The translations under genes were made by a program, and so were the position numbers. Below, piece by piece: positions 41,022 through 48,284 of a stretch of 64,000 bases of DNA (within the stretch, counting starts at the first letter, position 1; every line of letters starts with the position of its first letter). Below the pieces are notes generated by a model. The model had not been told where the DNA came from, searched no databases, and was given only the letters and a program-made list of their open reading frames with translations. Source of the DNA: a virus; IMG/VR virus record IMGVR_UViG_3300027917_000033, positions 1-64,000 of that record; one strand, written 5' to 3'.

Positions 41022-42776
41022 TTAAGCCGCGACATATGACTCCACGAATCTAACCGAGCAGGTCCAATCCCATGTCTCTGAATTGTTTCCAGTTATCCTA
41101 ACCCTTATGCTATCGCCACTAGTATCAAGTGCGGCTTGTAACGTAGAGCCAGTTCCAGCCGATTGATTATTTCCAAGCGGCCCGCCAGCAGGAACCAAGA
41201 CAGCACCGTCAAGAGCTGCATCCAAATACGCCAGTTGATCATCATGCCCAAAAGACGCAGCGTCATCTGATGTTCTCTTTTTGGCTGCAATTAGGATCAA
41301 TAGTGAATATGCCTTCCACGGTTCAAGAGGCATATCCAATATTGTCTGTGTTGTATTGGTGGTAGTTTGCAAGTACTTTATGATTTCGCAACTTTGCGAA
41401 TGGCCAAGACCAGAAGTCCTGTTCGAGCCGAAAGCTTTCTGGTCAGCTCTGTAAGCATCGGCGTAATATCCCTGGGCGAAGCCACGTGCGGCATATGAAC
41501 GGCAGTTTTCGCCTTGGCAGAACGACCATTCTGCGTTGTTAACTACTGTATTGCTGGAGCCCTGCAGAAATGAGTTGTTCTCATCGGCAGTATTACCATA
41601 TCCCTGCAACAAATTATAGTCGTTGTTACTCGCTTGTACTGTATTAGTATCGCCTTGTATGAAATTGAAATTGTTTCCAGCGCCAGAACAAGTATTATCT
41701 GTCCCTTGCATGAAGTTGCCAGAATTGCCAGTGCCAGTGATGTTGTTACTTAAGCCCTGCAGGAAACAATAGTCGGCCCCGGCAATGCCATTACTCTTAC
41801 CTTGTATGAAATTGTAATTGTAATACCCATACTCACCGAACACACCACCAGTGTAATTGCCATACCCTTGTGTCATACACCCATAACTTTTTCTAGATAC
41901 AGCATTGCCCTCGCCCTGTGCAAAACTATTCTTGCCACGACCTGCACCATATGGTCCAACAGCGGCGGCTATGTTGTTTGTGTCACCTTGTGCGAAAGAA
42001 GACGCAGAATTGCCGTAGATGGTATTGTTATAACCCTGTGCCATACTATTCGGCGATGATGCGTATATTATGTTCGTGTCGCCCTGTGCAAAGCAGTTGT
42101 CTGAATATACATCGTTGTCGCTGCCGATTGCAGAGCTATTCGATACTGCTGTCGGATAAGCTCCAACTGTATTGCCAGTGCCTTGGGCTATGCCTTGAGA
42201 AGCATATACAGAAATCGAGGAGCCCTGCACAAGCATGTCATAGGTATTAGCACCATAATATCCGACTACCAGGGTTGCGCCTTGAGCGAACGCACGCTGC
42301 GTGTAGTTGACGACGACGTTGCCTTGTACCATGGCTATCTGACCGTAGCTAAGAGCGCCTTTACCTTGCGCAAACACGTAAGCCGCACCAACTGACCCGG
42401 CCCCATAGCCCTGTCCCATCACACAATTTGAATTAGCTATAATACCACGCCCCTGCGCTAACGAATAGTTGCCGTTTGCAGACGATGACCAACCTTGGGC
42501 AAACGAGCCAACGCCGCTCGCGGATGCAGAGTTGCCTTGCGCGAACGAATGGTTACCACCGGCAGCCGAAGAGTTTCCCTGAGCAAGCGCGTTGTCACCA
42601 GCTGCCGTGGGGGCCACTGCACCCTTACCAATGCCAGCATTCGTGCCAGCGCCATCAGTGAAGAAGCCTGTGCCATCTGGTGCTGGGATTTCGATAGCAC
42701 CAATCATCTCCGTGATCATTTCCCATTCACGCTGCATCCCAGCCCATTTGTCAGGGAATGTGTCTAATACGCTCAT
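41022..42776 (-). CDS. Repeat-rich adhesin-like fibre protein
   Basis: 584 aa. After a 40-residue N-terminal segment with a helix (DKWAGMQREWEMITEMIGAI), about 390 residues consist of degenerate 14-18-residue repeats of the type SFAQGxxNxxxG, with hydrophobic, Gln-Gly and Asn/Ser positions recurring more than 20 times. This resembles the left-handed beta-roll heads of trimeric autotransporter adhesins. A C-terminal domain of about 110 residues ends ETWDWTCSVRFVESYV. Likely a tail fibre or head decoration contacting host or surfaces. Confidence 0.78.
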   Translation of the reverse strand: MSVLDTFPDKWAGMQREWEMITEMIGAIEIPAPDGTGFFTDGAGTNAGIGKGAVAPTAAGDNALAQGNSSAAGGNHSFAQGNSASASGVGSFAQGWSSSANGNYSLAQGRGIIANSNCVMGQGYGAGSVGAAYVFAQGKGALSYGQIAMVQGNVVVNYTQRAFAQGATLVVGYYGANTYDMLVQGSSISVYASQGIAQGTGNTVGAYPTAVSNSSAIGSDNDVYSDNCFAQGDTNIIYASSPNSMAQGYNNTIYGNSASSFAQGDTNNIAAAVGPYGAGRGKNSFAQGEGNAVSRKSYGCMTQGYGNYTGGVFGEYGYYNYNFIQGKSNGIAGADYCFLQGLSNNITGTGNSGNFMQGTDNTCSGAGNNFNFIQGDTNTVQASNNDYNLLQGYGNTADENNSFLQGSSNTVVNNAEWSFCQGENCRSYAARGFAQGYYADAYRADQKAFGSNRTSGLGHSQSCEIIKYLQTTTNTTQTILDMPLEPWKAYSLLILIAAKKRTSDDAASFGHDDQLAYLDAALDGAVLVPAGGPLGNNQSAGTGSTLQAALDTSGDSIRVRITGNNSETWDWTCSVRFVESYVAA

Positions 42777-42800
42777 ATCTCACCTTGTTATCTGGCCTAT

Positions 42801-42810
42801 GTTATATTTG
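42801..42810 (-). promoter_or_regulatory. Putative late promoter motif CAAATATAAC (minus strand)
   Basis: CAAATATAAC on the coding strand lies about 25 bases upstream of the fibre gene's ATG. It shares the AAATATA core with the motifs at 23333, 30499 and 43931. Confidence 0.4.
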
Positions 42811-42814
42811 AATA

Positions 42815-43618
42815 TTATCTGTATCCGAAGAACTGGTTAAAGAATGAATGCGATCTCATAATGTGCATTACTACTGTTGGGTTGATTATATTCTTCCATT
42901 CGTCCATAGGTGGAGCCTTGACTTCTCCGCATCCCTCGTGCGGGAATTTATGCAAATAATACGCATCTGGGTCGGTTGAGGTATTTTCTACGTTTTTGAA
43001 ATCATGTTCGTAGTAGTCTTCTTCCAATATGTCATAAATTTCGCGCATCATTGCGTCCGGTCGATCTACCAATCTTTCATACCTTACAAAATTAACTGGC
43101 AATTTACGATTTATGATATCGTAAATGCCGTTCAGGGGTCCGCCGACGATCCCCTGATTGCTAAACGCAAATTCTGCCCTTCCCATCATCGTCTTGCGTT
43201 CGCTGTTTTGTGCATAATCGAATAGTGGATTTTTACGATGCTGTTTTTCTATAGACGCGAATACCTCACGTAAATCTCTTATCATAACTAATATTTTGCT
43301 GTTTGGGTACACCCGTCTCAGCGGCATAACTAAATGAGTCCACCCACGGCTTTTGTCAAATATTACAGCCCTGTCGTCGTTTCTCGCGTGCCAATTATCC
43401 GAGAATGCGCGCAAAGAACGTTCGAGGCGATCTTCTGTGCCTTTACGATCAGCGTCTAGATCACCTTTAACTTCGAAAGCGTTGCTCCACGTGTTTATTA
43501 TGTTGTTCCATATAAGTGGCAACGCACTGGTGCTAGTCGCCCAGAATTTTGGGTTTTGGTTCAAGATATTACACAGGAGTGTGCTTCCACTCCTAGGCAG
43601 GCCGGTTATGACGTGCAT
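42815..43618 (-). CDS. Sulfotransferase
   Basis: 267 aa. The PAPS-binding loop is ITGLPRSGSTLLCNIL at the N-terminus; the 3'-phosphate site region is KILVMIRDLREVFASIEKQ; FVRYERLVDRPDAMMREIYDIL is typical of the family. It would transfer sulfate from PAPS to a sugar, protein or lipid. Its position next to the fibre gene and the presence of glycosyltransferases suggest modification of virion glycans, or interference with a host target. Substrate unknown. Confidence 0.85.
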   Translation of the reverse strand: MHVITGLPRSGSTLLCNILNQNPKFWATSTSALPLIWNNIINTWSNAFEVKGDLDADRKGTEDRLERSLRAFSDNWHARNDDRAVIFDKSRGWTHLVMPLRRVYPNSKILVMIRDLREVFASIEKQHRKNPLFDYAQNSERKTMMGRAEFAFSNQGIVGGPLNGIYDIINRKLPVNFVRYERLVDRPDAMMREIYDILEEDYYEHDFKNVENTSTDPDAYYLHKFPHEGCGEVKAPPMDEWKNIINPTVVMHIMRSHSFFNQFFGYR

Positions 43619-43905
43619 CAGACGTTAATATCCTCGTCGCCAGACATTTTGTGGGTATTGACAAAGGCTCTCATGTTATTTATCATTGAGACAGCTTCGT
43701 CTTTGTCAGCCCCCAGCAAATCAAGTATTGCAGCTTTGTTGCCTGGCGCGGCGGCGACGATGCCTTTGATGTTTTTCAATATTTGCCGTTGAATCCTTAC
43801 CGAACGACCAAGCGCCCTCCTGATGGTGATTGCTGCTTGTTCGTTTTTCTGTGTGTTTGTTAGAGAGATTTGGCCCCGTGCTTTTGCGTTGTCTGCTAGG
43901 CCCAT
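43618..43905 (-). CDS. Small helical protein (95 aa)
   Basis: ATG 43905 follows AGGAGAC at good spacing. The product is helical with an Ala/Arg/Lys-rich middle (RRALGRSVRIQRQILKNIKG). Its stop overlaps the sulfotransferase start. It may be a virion protein given the putative late promoter upstream. No family recognised. Confidence 0.6.
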   Translation of the reverse strand: MGLADNAKARGQISLTNTQKNEQAAITIRRALGRSVRIQRQILKNIKGIVAAAPGNKAAILDLLGADKDEAVSMINNMRAFVNTHKMSGDEDINV

Positions 43906-43930
43906 CGTGTTGTCTCCTGCATAATTTTTA

Positions 43931-43940
43931 TTATATTTGA
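43931..43940 (-). promoter_or_regulatory. Putative late promoter motif TCAAATATAA (minus strand)
   Basis: TCAAATATAA on the coding strand lies about 26 bases upstream of ATG 43905, matching the spacing of the other AAATATA sites before isolated or structural-like genes. Confidence 0.42.
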
Positions 43941-43950
43941 ATAGGCTGTT

Positions 43951-44360
43951 TCCCACCAACCGCATCCCACTAACTAAAGAGTTGGTGGTTAGAAGGGCGA
44001 CTCTAAAAGTTTGGAAGACCGAAATGAAGGTCGGAAAACCAATTTCTTAAAGATGCTACCTTCGCGGCGGTACCTAAACGGGTCTACGATTGTTTCCTTC
44101 GCTTTCCCGACCCATTGGAGGCTCAACCGCCGGGTGCCTTCACACCCGAAGCCCAGAGGCCATCTCACGATGCTGACTGGTCCCAGTTATGAACAGCGAA
44201 ATTCACTGGGGAGCACTCGGTCCCAATAGGATTTTACGACATCTTTTGATGAAGGCCCGACGTGAACTGGTTGTTTAAAGCCTAACCCGCACAAGCGTCC
44301 GTGGGTCAAGCGGGCACCACGGAAGAACGTTTTGAACGGCTTCAACTTAGATACATTTGA
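43951..44360 (+). ncRNA. Candidate large structured RNA with pseudoknot, family unknown
   Basis: About 420 bases between divergent genes lack a credible protein. Stems seen: 43967-43975/43980-43988 (one U-G pair on this strand), with a competing perfect 8-bp pairing 43953-43960/43981-43988; 44066-44071/44126-44131 enclosing 44080-44084/44109-44113; hairpin 44131-44136/44143-44148; 44182-44187/44205-44210; and 44298-44304/44317-44323 interleaved with 44286-44290/44310-44314, a possible H-type pseudoknot. Open frames on both strands overlap it but look spurious. tmRNA, RNase P and group I or II intron hallmarks were not found. The strand choice rests mainly on the U-G pair. Confidence 0.45.
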
Positions 44361-44387
44361 CTGACGAACGCGCAAAAATAGCGTAGA

Positions 44388-44876
44388 ATGAAACTAAAAT
44401 CATTGTATGAATCTGAGTCTGATGAATCTCGCATAAAACGACTTCGGGATTCTGTAACAATACCATCATCTAAAAATATTTATAATGACATGATCGGAGT
44501 GTCGGAAAGACTGGCGATAGTTGGGCAATATTTAAGTGATTGGGGCTTTCCAGTTGACCCAGTAAGTAAACCATCAACTGGTCATCCCCCATTCATACGG
44601 GTATGGAATAATGAACACAAAACCGGTGTCGTTGCAATATCTGTTAGAGCATTGGTATCGGGTTATAAAGTATTTGGGATTCCTACAATTGGCCCATCTG
44701 AAGTGTTTATAGAAAAACTTGGTAGCAATATGCGAAGAAAGTCAGCGAATCTGTGGGCCAAAAAAGTCGATTTGGCTAAACCTAATGCACTGCAAACAAT
44801 AAAACAAATAGTCGAAGAAATGGTTTTTCTGCCAAACCAAAGACGTGATCATTTAGTGGACCCAGATGAATCCTGA
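44388..44876 (+). CDS. DPxSF-family protein with LYE leader, second cluster
   Basis: 162 aa, starting MKLKSLYESES, so the first-cluster type of leader opens the second cluster. A helix SERLAIVGQYLSDWGFP resembles the 8793 protein, and the C-terminal motif is the variant VDLAKPNALQTIKQIV. The gene follows the structured-RNA region directly and overlaps the next gene by 11 bases. Inferred packaged protein; function unknown. Confidence 0.75.
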   Translation: MKLKSLYESESDESRIKRLRDSVTIPSSKNIYNDMIGVSERLAIVGQYLSDWGFPVDPVSKPSTGHPPFIRVWNNEHKTGVVAISVRALVSGYKVFGIPTIGPSEVFIEKLGSNMRRKSANLWAKKVDLAKPNALQTIKQIVEEMVFLPNQRRDHLVDPDES

Positions 44877-45390
44877 AGAAATAGCCAAGTTGATCACGGA
44901 AGATCCCGACGTCTTCGAAGACTGGGATGAAGCTGATATAGGATTGGTGGAAACGATGAATCCAGAGGATATAGCCAAGTTGATCACGGAAGATCCGGAC
45001 ACTCCGGACATTCTGGATCTCGTAAGTCAAAAATTATTCGAATTAGGCTATAGCCACGAGAACAGGTGGGGCGGATTATTGATTCGCCCTGAGCAGCTGA
45101 ACATCGAAGGCGTAGAAGACTGCGAAGGGCTTTATATCGAAGATAAAGGCCAAGCCAACATTAACATGATCATGATAGACAAGAACGCGCCTGAGGCTTT
45201 CGGTCCTGGAGACTTCACGCCATGGTGGTCGGGGACCTTCCTGAAGAACATCTGGCGTCGACCAACAGGTTACTTTGACTATTGGTATCCATTGAATTTG
45301 GCTGATCCCGAAGAATATGAAGAATTTGAAGAAATTCTTAAATGGTCGATGGAAGATTGGAGAGGCTATTGGAGACTGGGTCAACTGTGA
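44866..45390 (+). CDS. Cargo-like protein with duplicated ITE leader
   Basis: This 174-aa protein begins MNPEEIAKLITEDPD, and the same leader recurs as MNPEDIAKLITEDPD from residue 31 (ATG 44956 is a possible internal start). A 26-bp core is identical in both copies. Each has ITE before Asp; an LVE also lies between them. The body is Trp-rich and has NLADPEEYEEFEEIL, a variant of the DPxSF motif. Inferred packaged protein; function unknown. Confidence 0.78.
   Translation: MNPEEIAKLITEDPDVFEDWDEADIGLVETMNPEDIAKLITEDPDTPDILDLVSQKLFELGYSHENRWGGLLIRPEQLNIEGVEDCEGLYIEDKGQANINMIMIDKNAPEAFGPGDFTPWWSGTFLKNIWRRPTGYFDYWYPLNLADPEEYEEFEEILKWSMEDWRGYWRLGQL
44881..44996. repeat. 26-bp leader repeat (44881-44906 and 44971-44996)
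   Basis: Two exact 26-bp copies, starting ATAGCCAAGTTGATC, encode the IAKLITEDP part of the duplicated leader. Nucleotide identity, not only protein identity, shows a recent leader duplication. Confidence 0.92.
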
Positions 45391-46229
45391 ACCCTAAAGA
45401 TATAGCCCGGATGATTACTGAAGACCCGGATATGACGGAAGATATAGACGACCTGACAATATTGGGGTGGTTCAAAGAATATCTTGAAAATAGCCCGATT
45501 ATTGCGAAGGCTTTTGAACACGGTCGCTTTGGCAAGTTCATCAGGTACGATTTTGAAAACTTTGGGCCTGTCCAGAGCAAACCGTGGGTGCGTCTCAATA
45601 TAACGACATCTGCACACAGTGGCGCTGTAATTGTACACAATGGCAAACTTGAATTATTTAATTATTTCATGCCAAAAACGCGCATCGTAGACTTGGCTGA
45701 TCCGAACGCATTTGAACGTGCTACAGAGATTATAGTAGAGCTATTGTTCGCTGGTCCTGCTCGTCGGGCTTTCCAGACAGAGGAAATGAATCGCCCTGAC
45801 CCAGAAAATACAATCAGGTTGGTCGAAGAAGACCCGAACGCTAAGTCTATAGAAGAAATAGCGAGTGAGGTGCGTTTAAAGGCAAGCCAACTAGGGATTG
45901 ATCTTCCACCGACATCGGTCATGTGGACAGATAAAGACACTAGTCATTATGATTTTAAAGATATCTATATAAGCCAAAGGGATGCTGATGATGCATTTGC
46001 GATTGTGGCGCACGAATATGGACACGTTTTGTATGATATGCTGTCAAAAGAACAGCAAGACATGTGGTTTGAGTTGGTGAATAAAGAAGTCTTCAATGGC
46101 AAATTATATCCTGCCCATGGTGACGAAGTTTTTGCTAGAAGTTTCCAACACGTGATCGCAAATGAGTCAGAACCAGCTTATGAAGCTGCTAGAGATGCAT
46201 TTTTTAAAATAATGTCATATGAATCCTAA
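45387..46229 (+). CDS. HExxH metalloprotease with two predicted processing sites
   Basis: GTG 45387 gives 280 aa. The leader MNPKDIARMITEDPD has ITE. Residues 20-120 form a domain ending VDLADPNAFERATEII (DPxSF variant). A second site, LVEEDPN at about residues 145-151, mirrors the leader. The C-terminal domain has the zinc protease motif AHEYGH (His209, Glu210, His213) and a possible third ligand in GDEVFA (Glu247). Cleavage at both sites would free the protease from its carrier domain. I infer an injected effector or a head-processing enzyme; the substrate is unknown. Confidence 0.8.
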   Translation: MNPKDIARMITEDPDMTEDIDDLTILGWFKEYLENSPIIAKAFEHGRFGKFIRYDFENFGPVQSKPWVRLNITTSAHSGAVIVHNGKLELFNYFMPKTRIVDLADPNAFERATEIIVELLFAGPARRAFQTEEMNRPDPENTIRLVEEDPNAKSIEEIASEVRLKASQLGIDLPPTSVMWTDKDTSHYDFKDIYISQRDADDAFAIVAHEYGHVLYDMLSKEQQDMWFELVNKEVFNGKLYPAHGDEVFARSFQHVIANESEPAYEAARDAFFKIMSYES

Positions 46230-46953
46230 AGACATAGCTCGGCTGATCACTGAAGATCCTGATATCTTTAACGAAGACTGGGAAGAATTAGGCATCGAAG
46301 ATCCATTTGCTATTGATGAAGACGAAATTAAAAAGAAATGGACTGCGGCATTAATGGATGCGATGGGCCAAGAATGGGCGTCAATACTAAATGAGAATGA
46401 TAAGGAGCAGATCCTTGCTGATCAAGATAAGTTCGTAGAGATATTAAAATATGCTAAGGAGGTGGCAGAGAAAAGATACCCGCAGTATACTGTAGACGAG
46501 TATTTGCGTAATGCCGCCATATCTGTGGTGGCTTTCCAGGTGAACATGAGAACGCCCAAGAAGGCTCCTCCAGAAACTCCGCCAGAGACGAAGTATACGG
46601 TTTTCCTCTCAGACCCAGAAATGATGCTGGAATTAACCACCAACCCGCAAAACTGGAAGAATTACATAGCGATTATCAAAAGAGAGCTAGGAGACGGTCC
46701 TTATTATTGGCAGCAATTTGATTCTGATACTGGAATGTTATACAATGGACTTTATGCTTACCCAGTGCCAGACGAGCACGTGCTGGAATATTATGACGTA
46801 TGGTGGATGTATGTAAATATTATCGAAAAAATAACAGACCCTGAAGAGATTGCCAATACCATACCAGCAATGGGCGACTATAACCTAGGTGGCATCGTGG
46901 TATTCAAAAACATGAATGATTTGCTTACTAGGTGGGAGCCACTTAGTTTATAA
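46219..46953 (+). CDS. Cargo-like protein with ITE leader (244 aa)
   Basis: The leader MNPKDIARLITEDPD is followed by a helical acidic domain (residues 25-110), a Pro-rich linker PPETPPETKYTV, and an aromatic-rich C-terminal domain (PYYWQQFDSDTG, EYYDVWWMYVNII). No known fold is recognised. It is followed by an intrinsic terminator. Inferred packaged protein. Confidence 0.75.
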   Translation: MNPKDIARLITEDPDIFNEDWEELGIEDPFAIDEDEIKKKWTAALMDAMGQEWASILNENDKEQILADQDKFVEILKYAKEVAEKRYPQYTVDEYLRNAAISVVAFQVNMRTPKKAPPETPPETKYTVFLSDPEMMLELTTNPQNWKNYIAIIKRELGDGPYYWQQFDSDTGMLYNGLYAYPVPDEHVLEYYDVWWMYVNIIEKITDPEEIANTIPAMGDYNLGGIVVFKNMNDLLTRWEPLSL

Positions 46954-46976
46954 AGGCCGGGTTATCTGGCCTTTTT
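46952..46976 (+). terminator. Intrinsic terminator
   Basis: AAAGGCC (46952-46958) pairs with GGCCTTT (46968-46974) around a 9-base loop, and the stem runs into a short T-run. It separates the upstream leader-bearing genes from the one starting at 46987. Confidence 0.75.
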
Positions 46977-46986
46977 ATGAGAGAAT

Positions 46987-47712
46987 ATGGAACCGATAGA
47001 CATAGCTCGGCTGATTACGGAAGACCCGGATATTGCAGCCGATTTCTTTCATGGATACAGATCGTATGGCGACAGAACCAATATGTTGAGGATTTTGGAA
47101 AATGGCATAGCCGTCCCAGATACTATGGAAACATATTGGAGTTGGGATCCTATTCTTTATTATTGGTATAACAAAGACGCAACGCCGGGATATAAGAAAG
47201 GGAGACTTGTTGGTAATATCGTAGAGGTAAGGTTCACAGAAAATGATCCGAACGTGGGTGGTTTTGGGGATGGCCAGCCTCTATATGCGTATATGGTGGC
47301 TAGAGACAAAGAGTGGGTTGACAAACATCATATGGCTAAAGCGGAAAATCTACTAGACGAATTACCACCTGCAATGAAAAAATCATTCCTAGACCTGCAG
47401 CAGCAAATTACAGGAGATCCAAAATGGCGTGGTGATTGGATGTTTGCTGGCATTTTGCCTGACTACCACAAACAGGCAGCTGTTGATTGGTTTAGAGATG
47501 CAAGACGATACTTGTCGGCAGTTGGTACGGCATCTAGTCATGAATTTAATTATGTTGGCCCTATCATTTCGTTTGGTGACCCAAATAATACTTCAATAGT
47601 TGGTATTTACGAATTATACAAAGATACCGGAGAAATCTACAAGGCATATTATACTTGTGGATTGTCGAAAATCGGATCGGACCTTTTCGCGTCACACAGA
47701 AAAACAACATGA
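46987..47712 (+). CDS. Cargo-like protein with ITE leader, possible ADP-ribosyltransferase fold
   Basis: 241 aa, starting MEPIDIARLITEDPD. Directly after the leader, FFHGYRSYGDRTNMLRILENG resembles the HGxR/S...NL..IL..G opening of PARP/ART-like folds, with Tyr-rich strands (YWSWDPILYYWY) and GNIVEVRF further on. T4 Alt, a packaged ADP-ribosyltransferase with a cleaved leader, is the precedent. The fold assignment is a weak hypothesis; packaging by leader is better supported. Confidence 0.68.
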   Translation: MEPIDIARLITEDPDIAADFFHGYRSYGDRTNMLRILENGIAVPDTMETYWSWDPILYYWYNKDATPGYKKGRLVGNIVEVRFTENDPNVGGFGDGQPLYAYMVARDKEWVDKHHMAKAENLLDELPPAMKKSFLDLQQQITGDPKWRGDWMFAGILPDYHKQAAVDWFRDARRYLSAVGTASSHEFNYVGPIISFGDPNNTSIVGIYELYKDTGEIYKAYYTCGLSKIGSDLFASHRKTT

Positions 47713-47819
47713 AGAAGCCAATTGAAGTTAAGCCGCAGCCAATTAGTTATGGCTGTGTAGGATTGGCTTTATTTGCACTGGCGGTTATCATCACAATTGT
47801 TATTGGGATTTATCTATGA
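47709..47819 (+). CDS. Small single-pass membrane protein (36 aa)
   Basis: ATG 47709 and the stop at 47819 overlap both neighbours as ATGA, supporting real translation. A Lys/Pro-rich start precedes one hydrophobic helix (about residues 15-36). No leader. It might help an injected protein reach the membrane, but that is speculation. Confidence 0.6.
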   Translation: MKKPIEVKPQPISYGCVGLALFALAVIITIVIGIYL

Positions 47820-48247
47820 ATACAAAAGACATAGCCATGTTAATCACTGAGGATCCAGATGTGGCCGAATCGCTAAGAATACTCATTTTAGATGATGATC
47901 CACATCCTGATGACCCAGACAACTTTTCAAAAGCTGGCCAATTCAGAATTAAGGCATTCAAGAAGAAGTTTATCGGGCATGTTGTTAAATGGGTTAGAAC
48001 CGCTGAACAGGCTATAGATGAACTAGCAAACAACGACTGGGATGTGTTGTTCCTGGATCACGATCTTGGTGGCGAAATATATGTAGATTCTGGGCCTGGT
48101 ACAGGTTACGAAGTGGCCGTGTGGCTTGAGAAAAACCCAGACAGACAGCCACCGCAGATATTCTTACACAGCCTAAATTCTGTTGGTAGGCAAAATATGC
48201 AAGCGGCCTTACCAAATGCAACGCAAACGCCGTTCGCGTGGAAATAG
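47816..48247 (+). CDS. Cargo-like cREC-type receiver protein with ITE leader
   Basis: 143 aa. The leader MNTKDIAMLITEDPD is followed by a complete receiver-like domain: LRILILDDDP (Asp26-28), AEQAIDEL, DVLFLDHDLGGE (Asp81, His82, Asp83), GTGYEVAVWL, IFLHSLNSVGRQNM (His118). The LDHDLG and HSxNxxG pattern is that of cREC, described as cyclic-phosphate-processing receiver domains. Delivery with the phage could serve to degrade a cyclic-nucleotide alarm or process RNA ends. Function inferred from family pattern only. Confidence 0.75.
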   Translation: MNTKDIAMLITEDPDVAESLRILILDDDPHPDDPDNFSKAGQFRIKAFKKKFIGHVVKWVRTAEQAIDELANNDWDVLFLDHDLGGEIYVDSGPGTGYEVAVWLEKNPDRQPPQIFLHSLNSVGRQNMQAALPNATQTPFAWK

Positions 48248-48284
48248 AGGCAAAGATAATTTATGAATACATTGTGTGCGAAAC

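Noticed and set aside
44011-44375. Protein genes on either strand of the structured-RNA region
   Set aside because: The short frames on both strands overlap each other, have atypical Arg/Pro-rich composition and lack ribosome binding sites.
43951-44387. tmRNA, RNase P RNA, group I or group II intron
   Set aside because: No tRNA-like T-arm and acceptor end, no conserved RNase P core boxes, no P-Q-R-S or domain V hallmarks were found on either strand.
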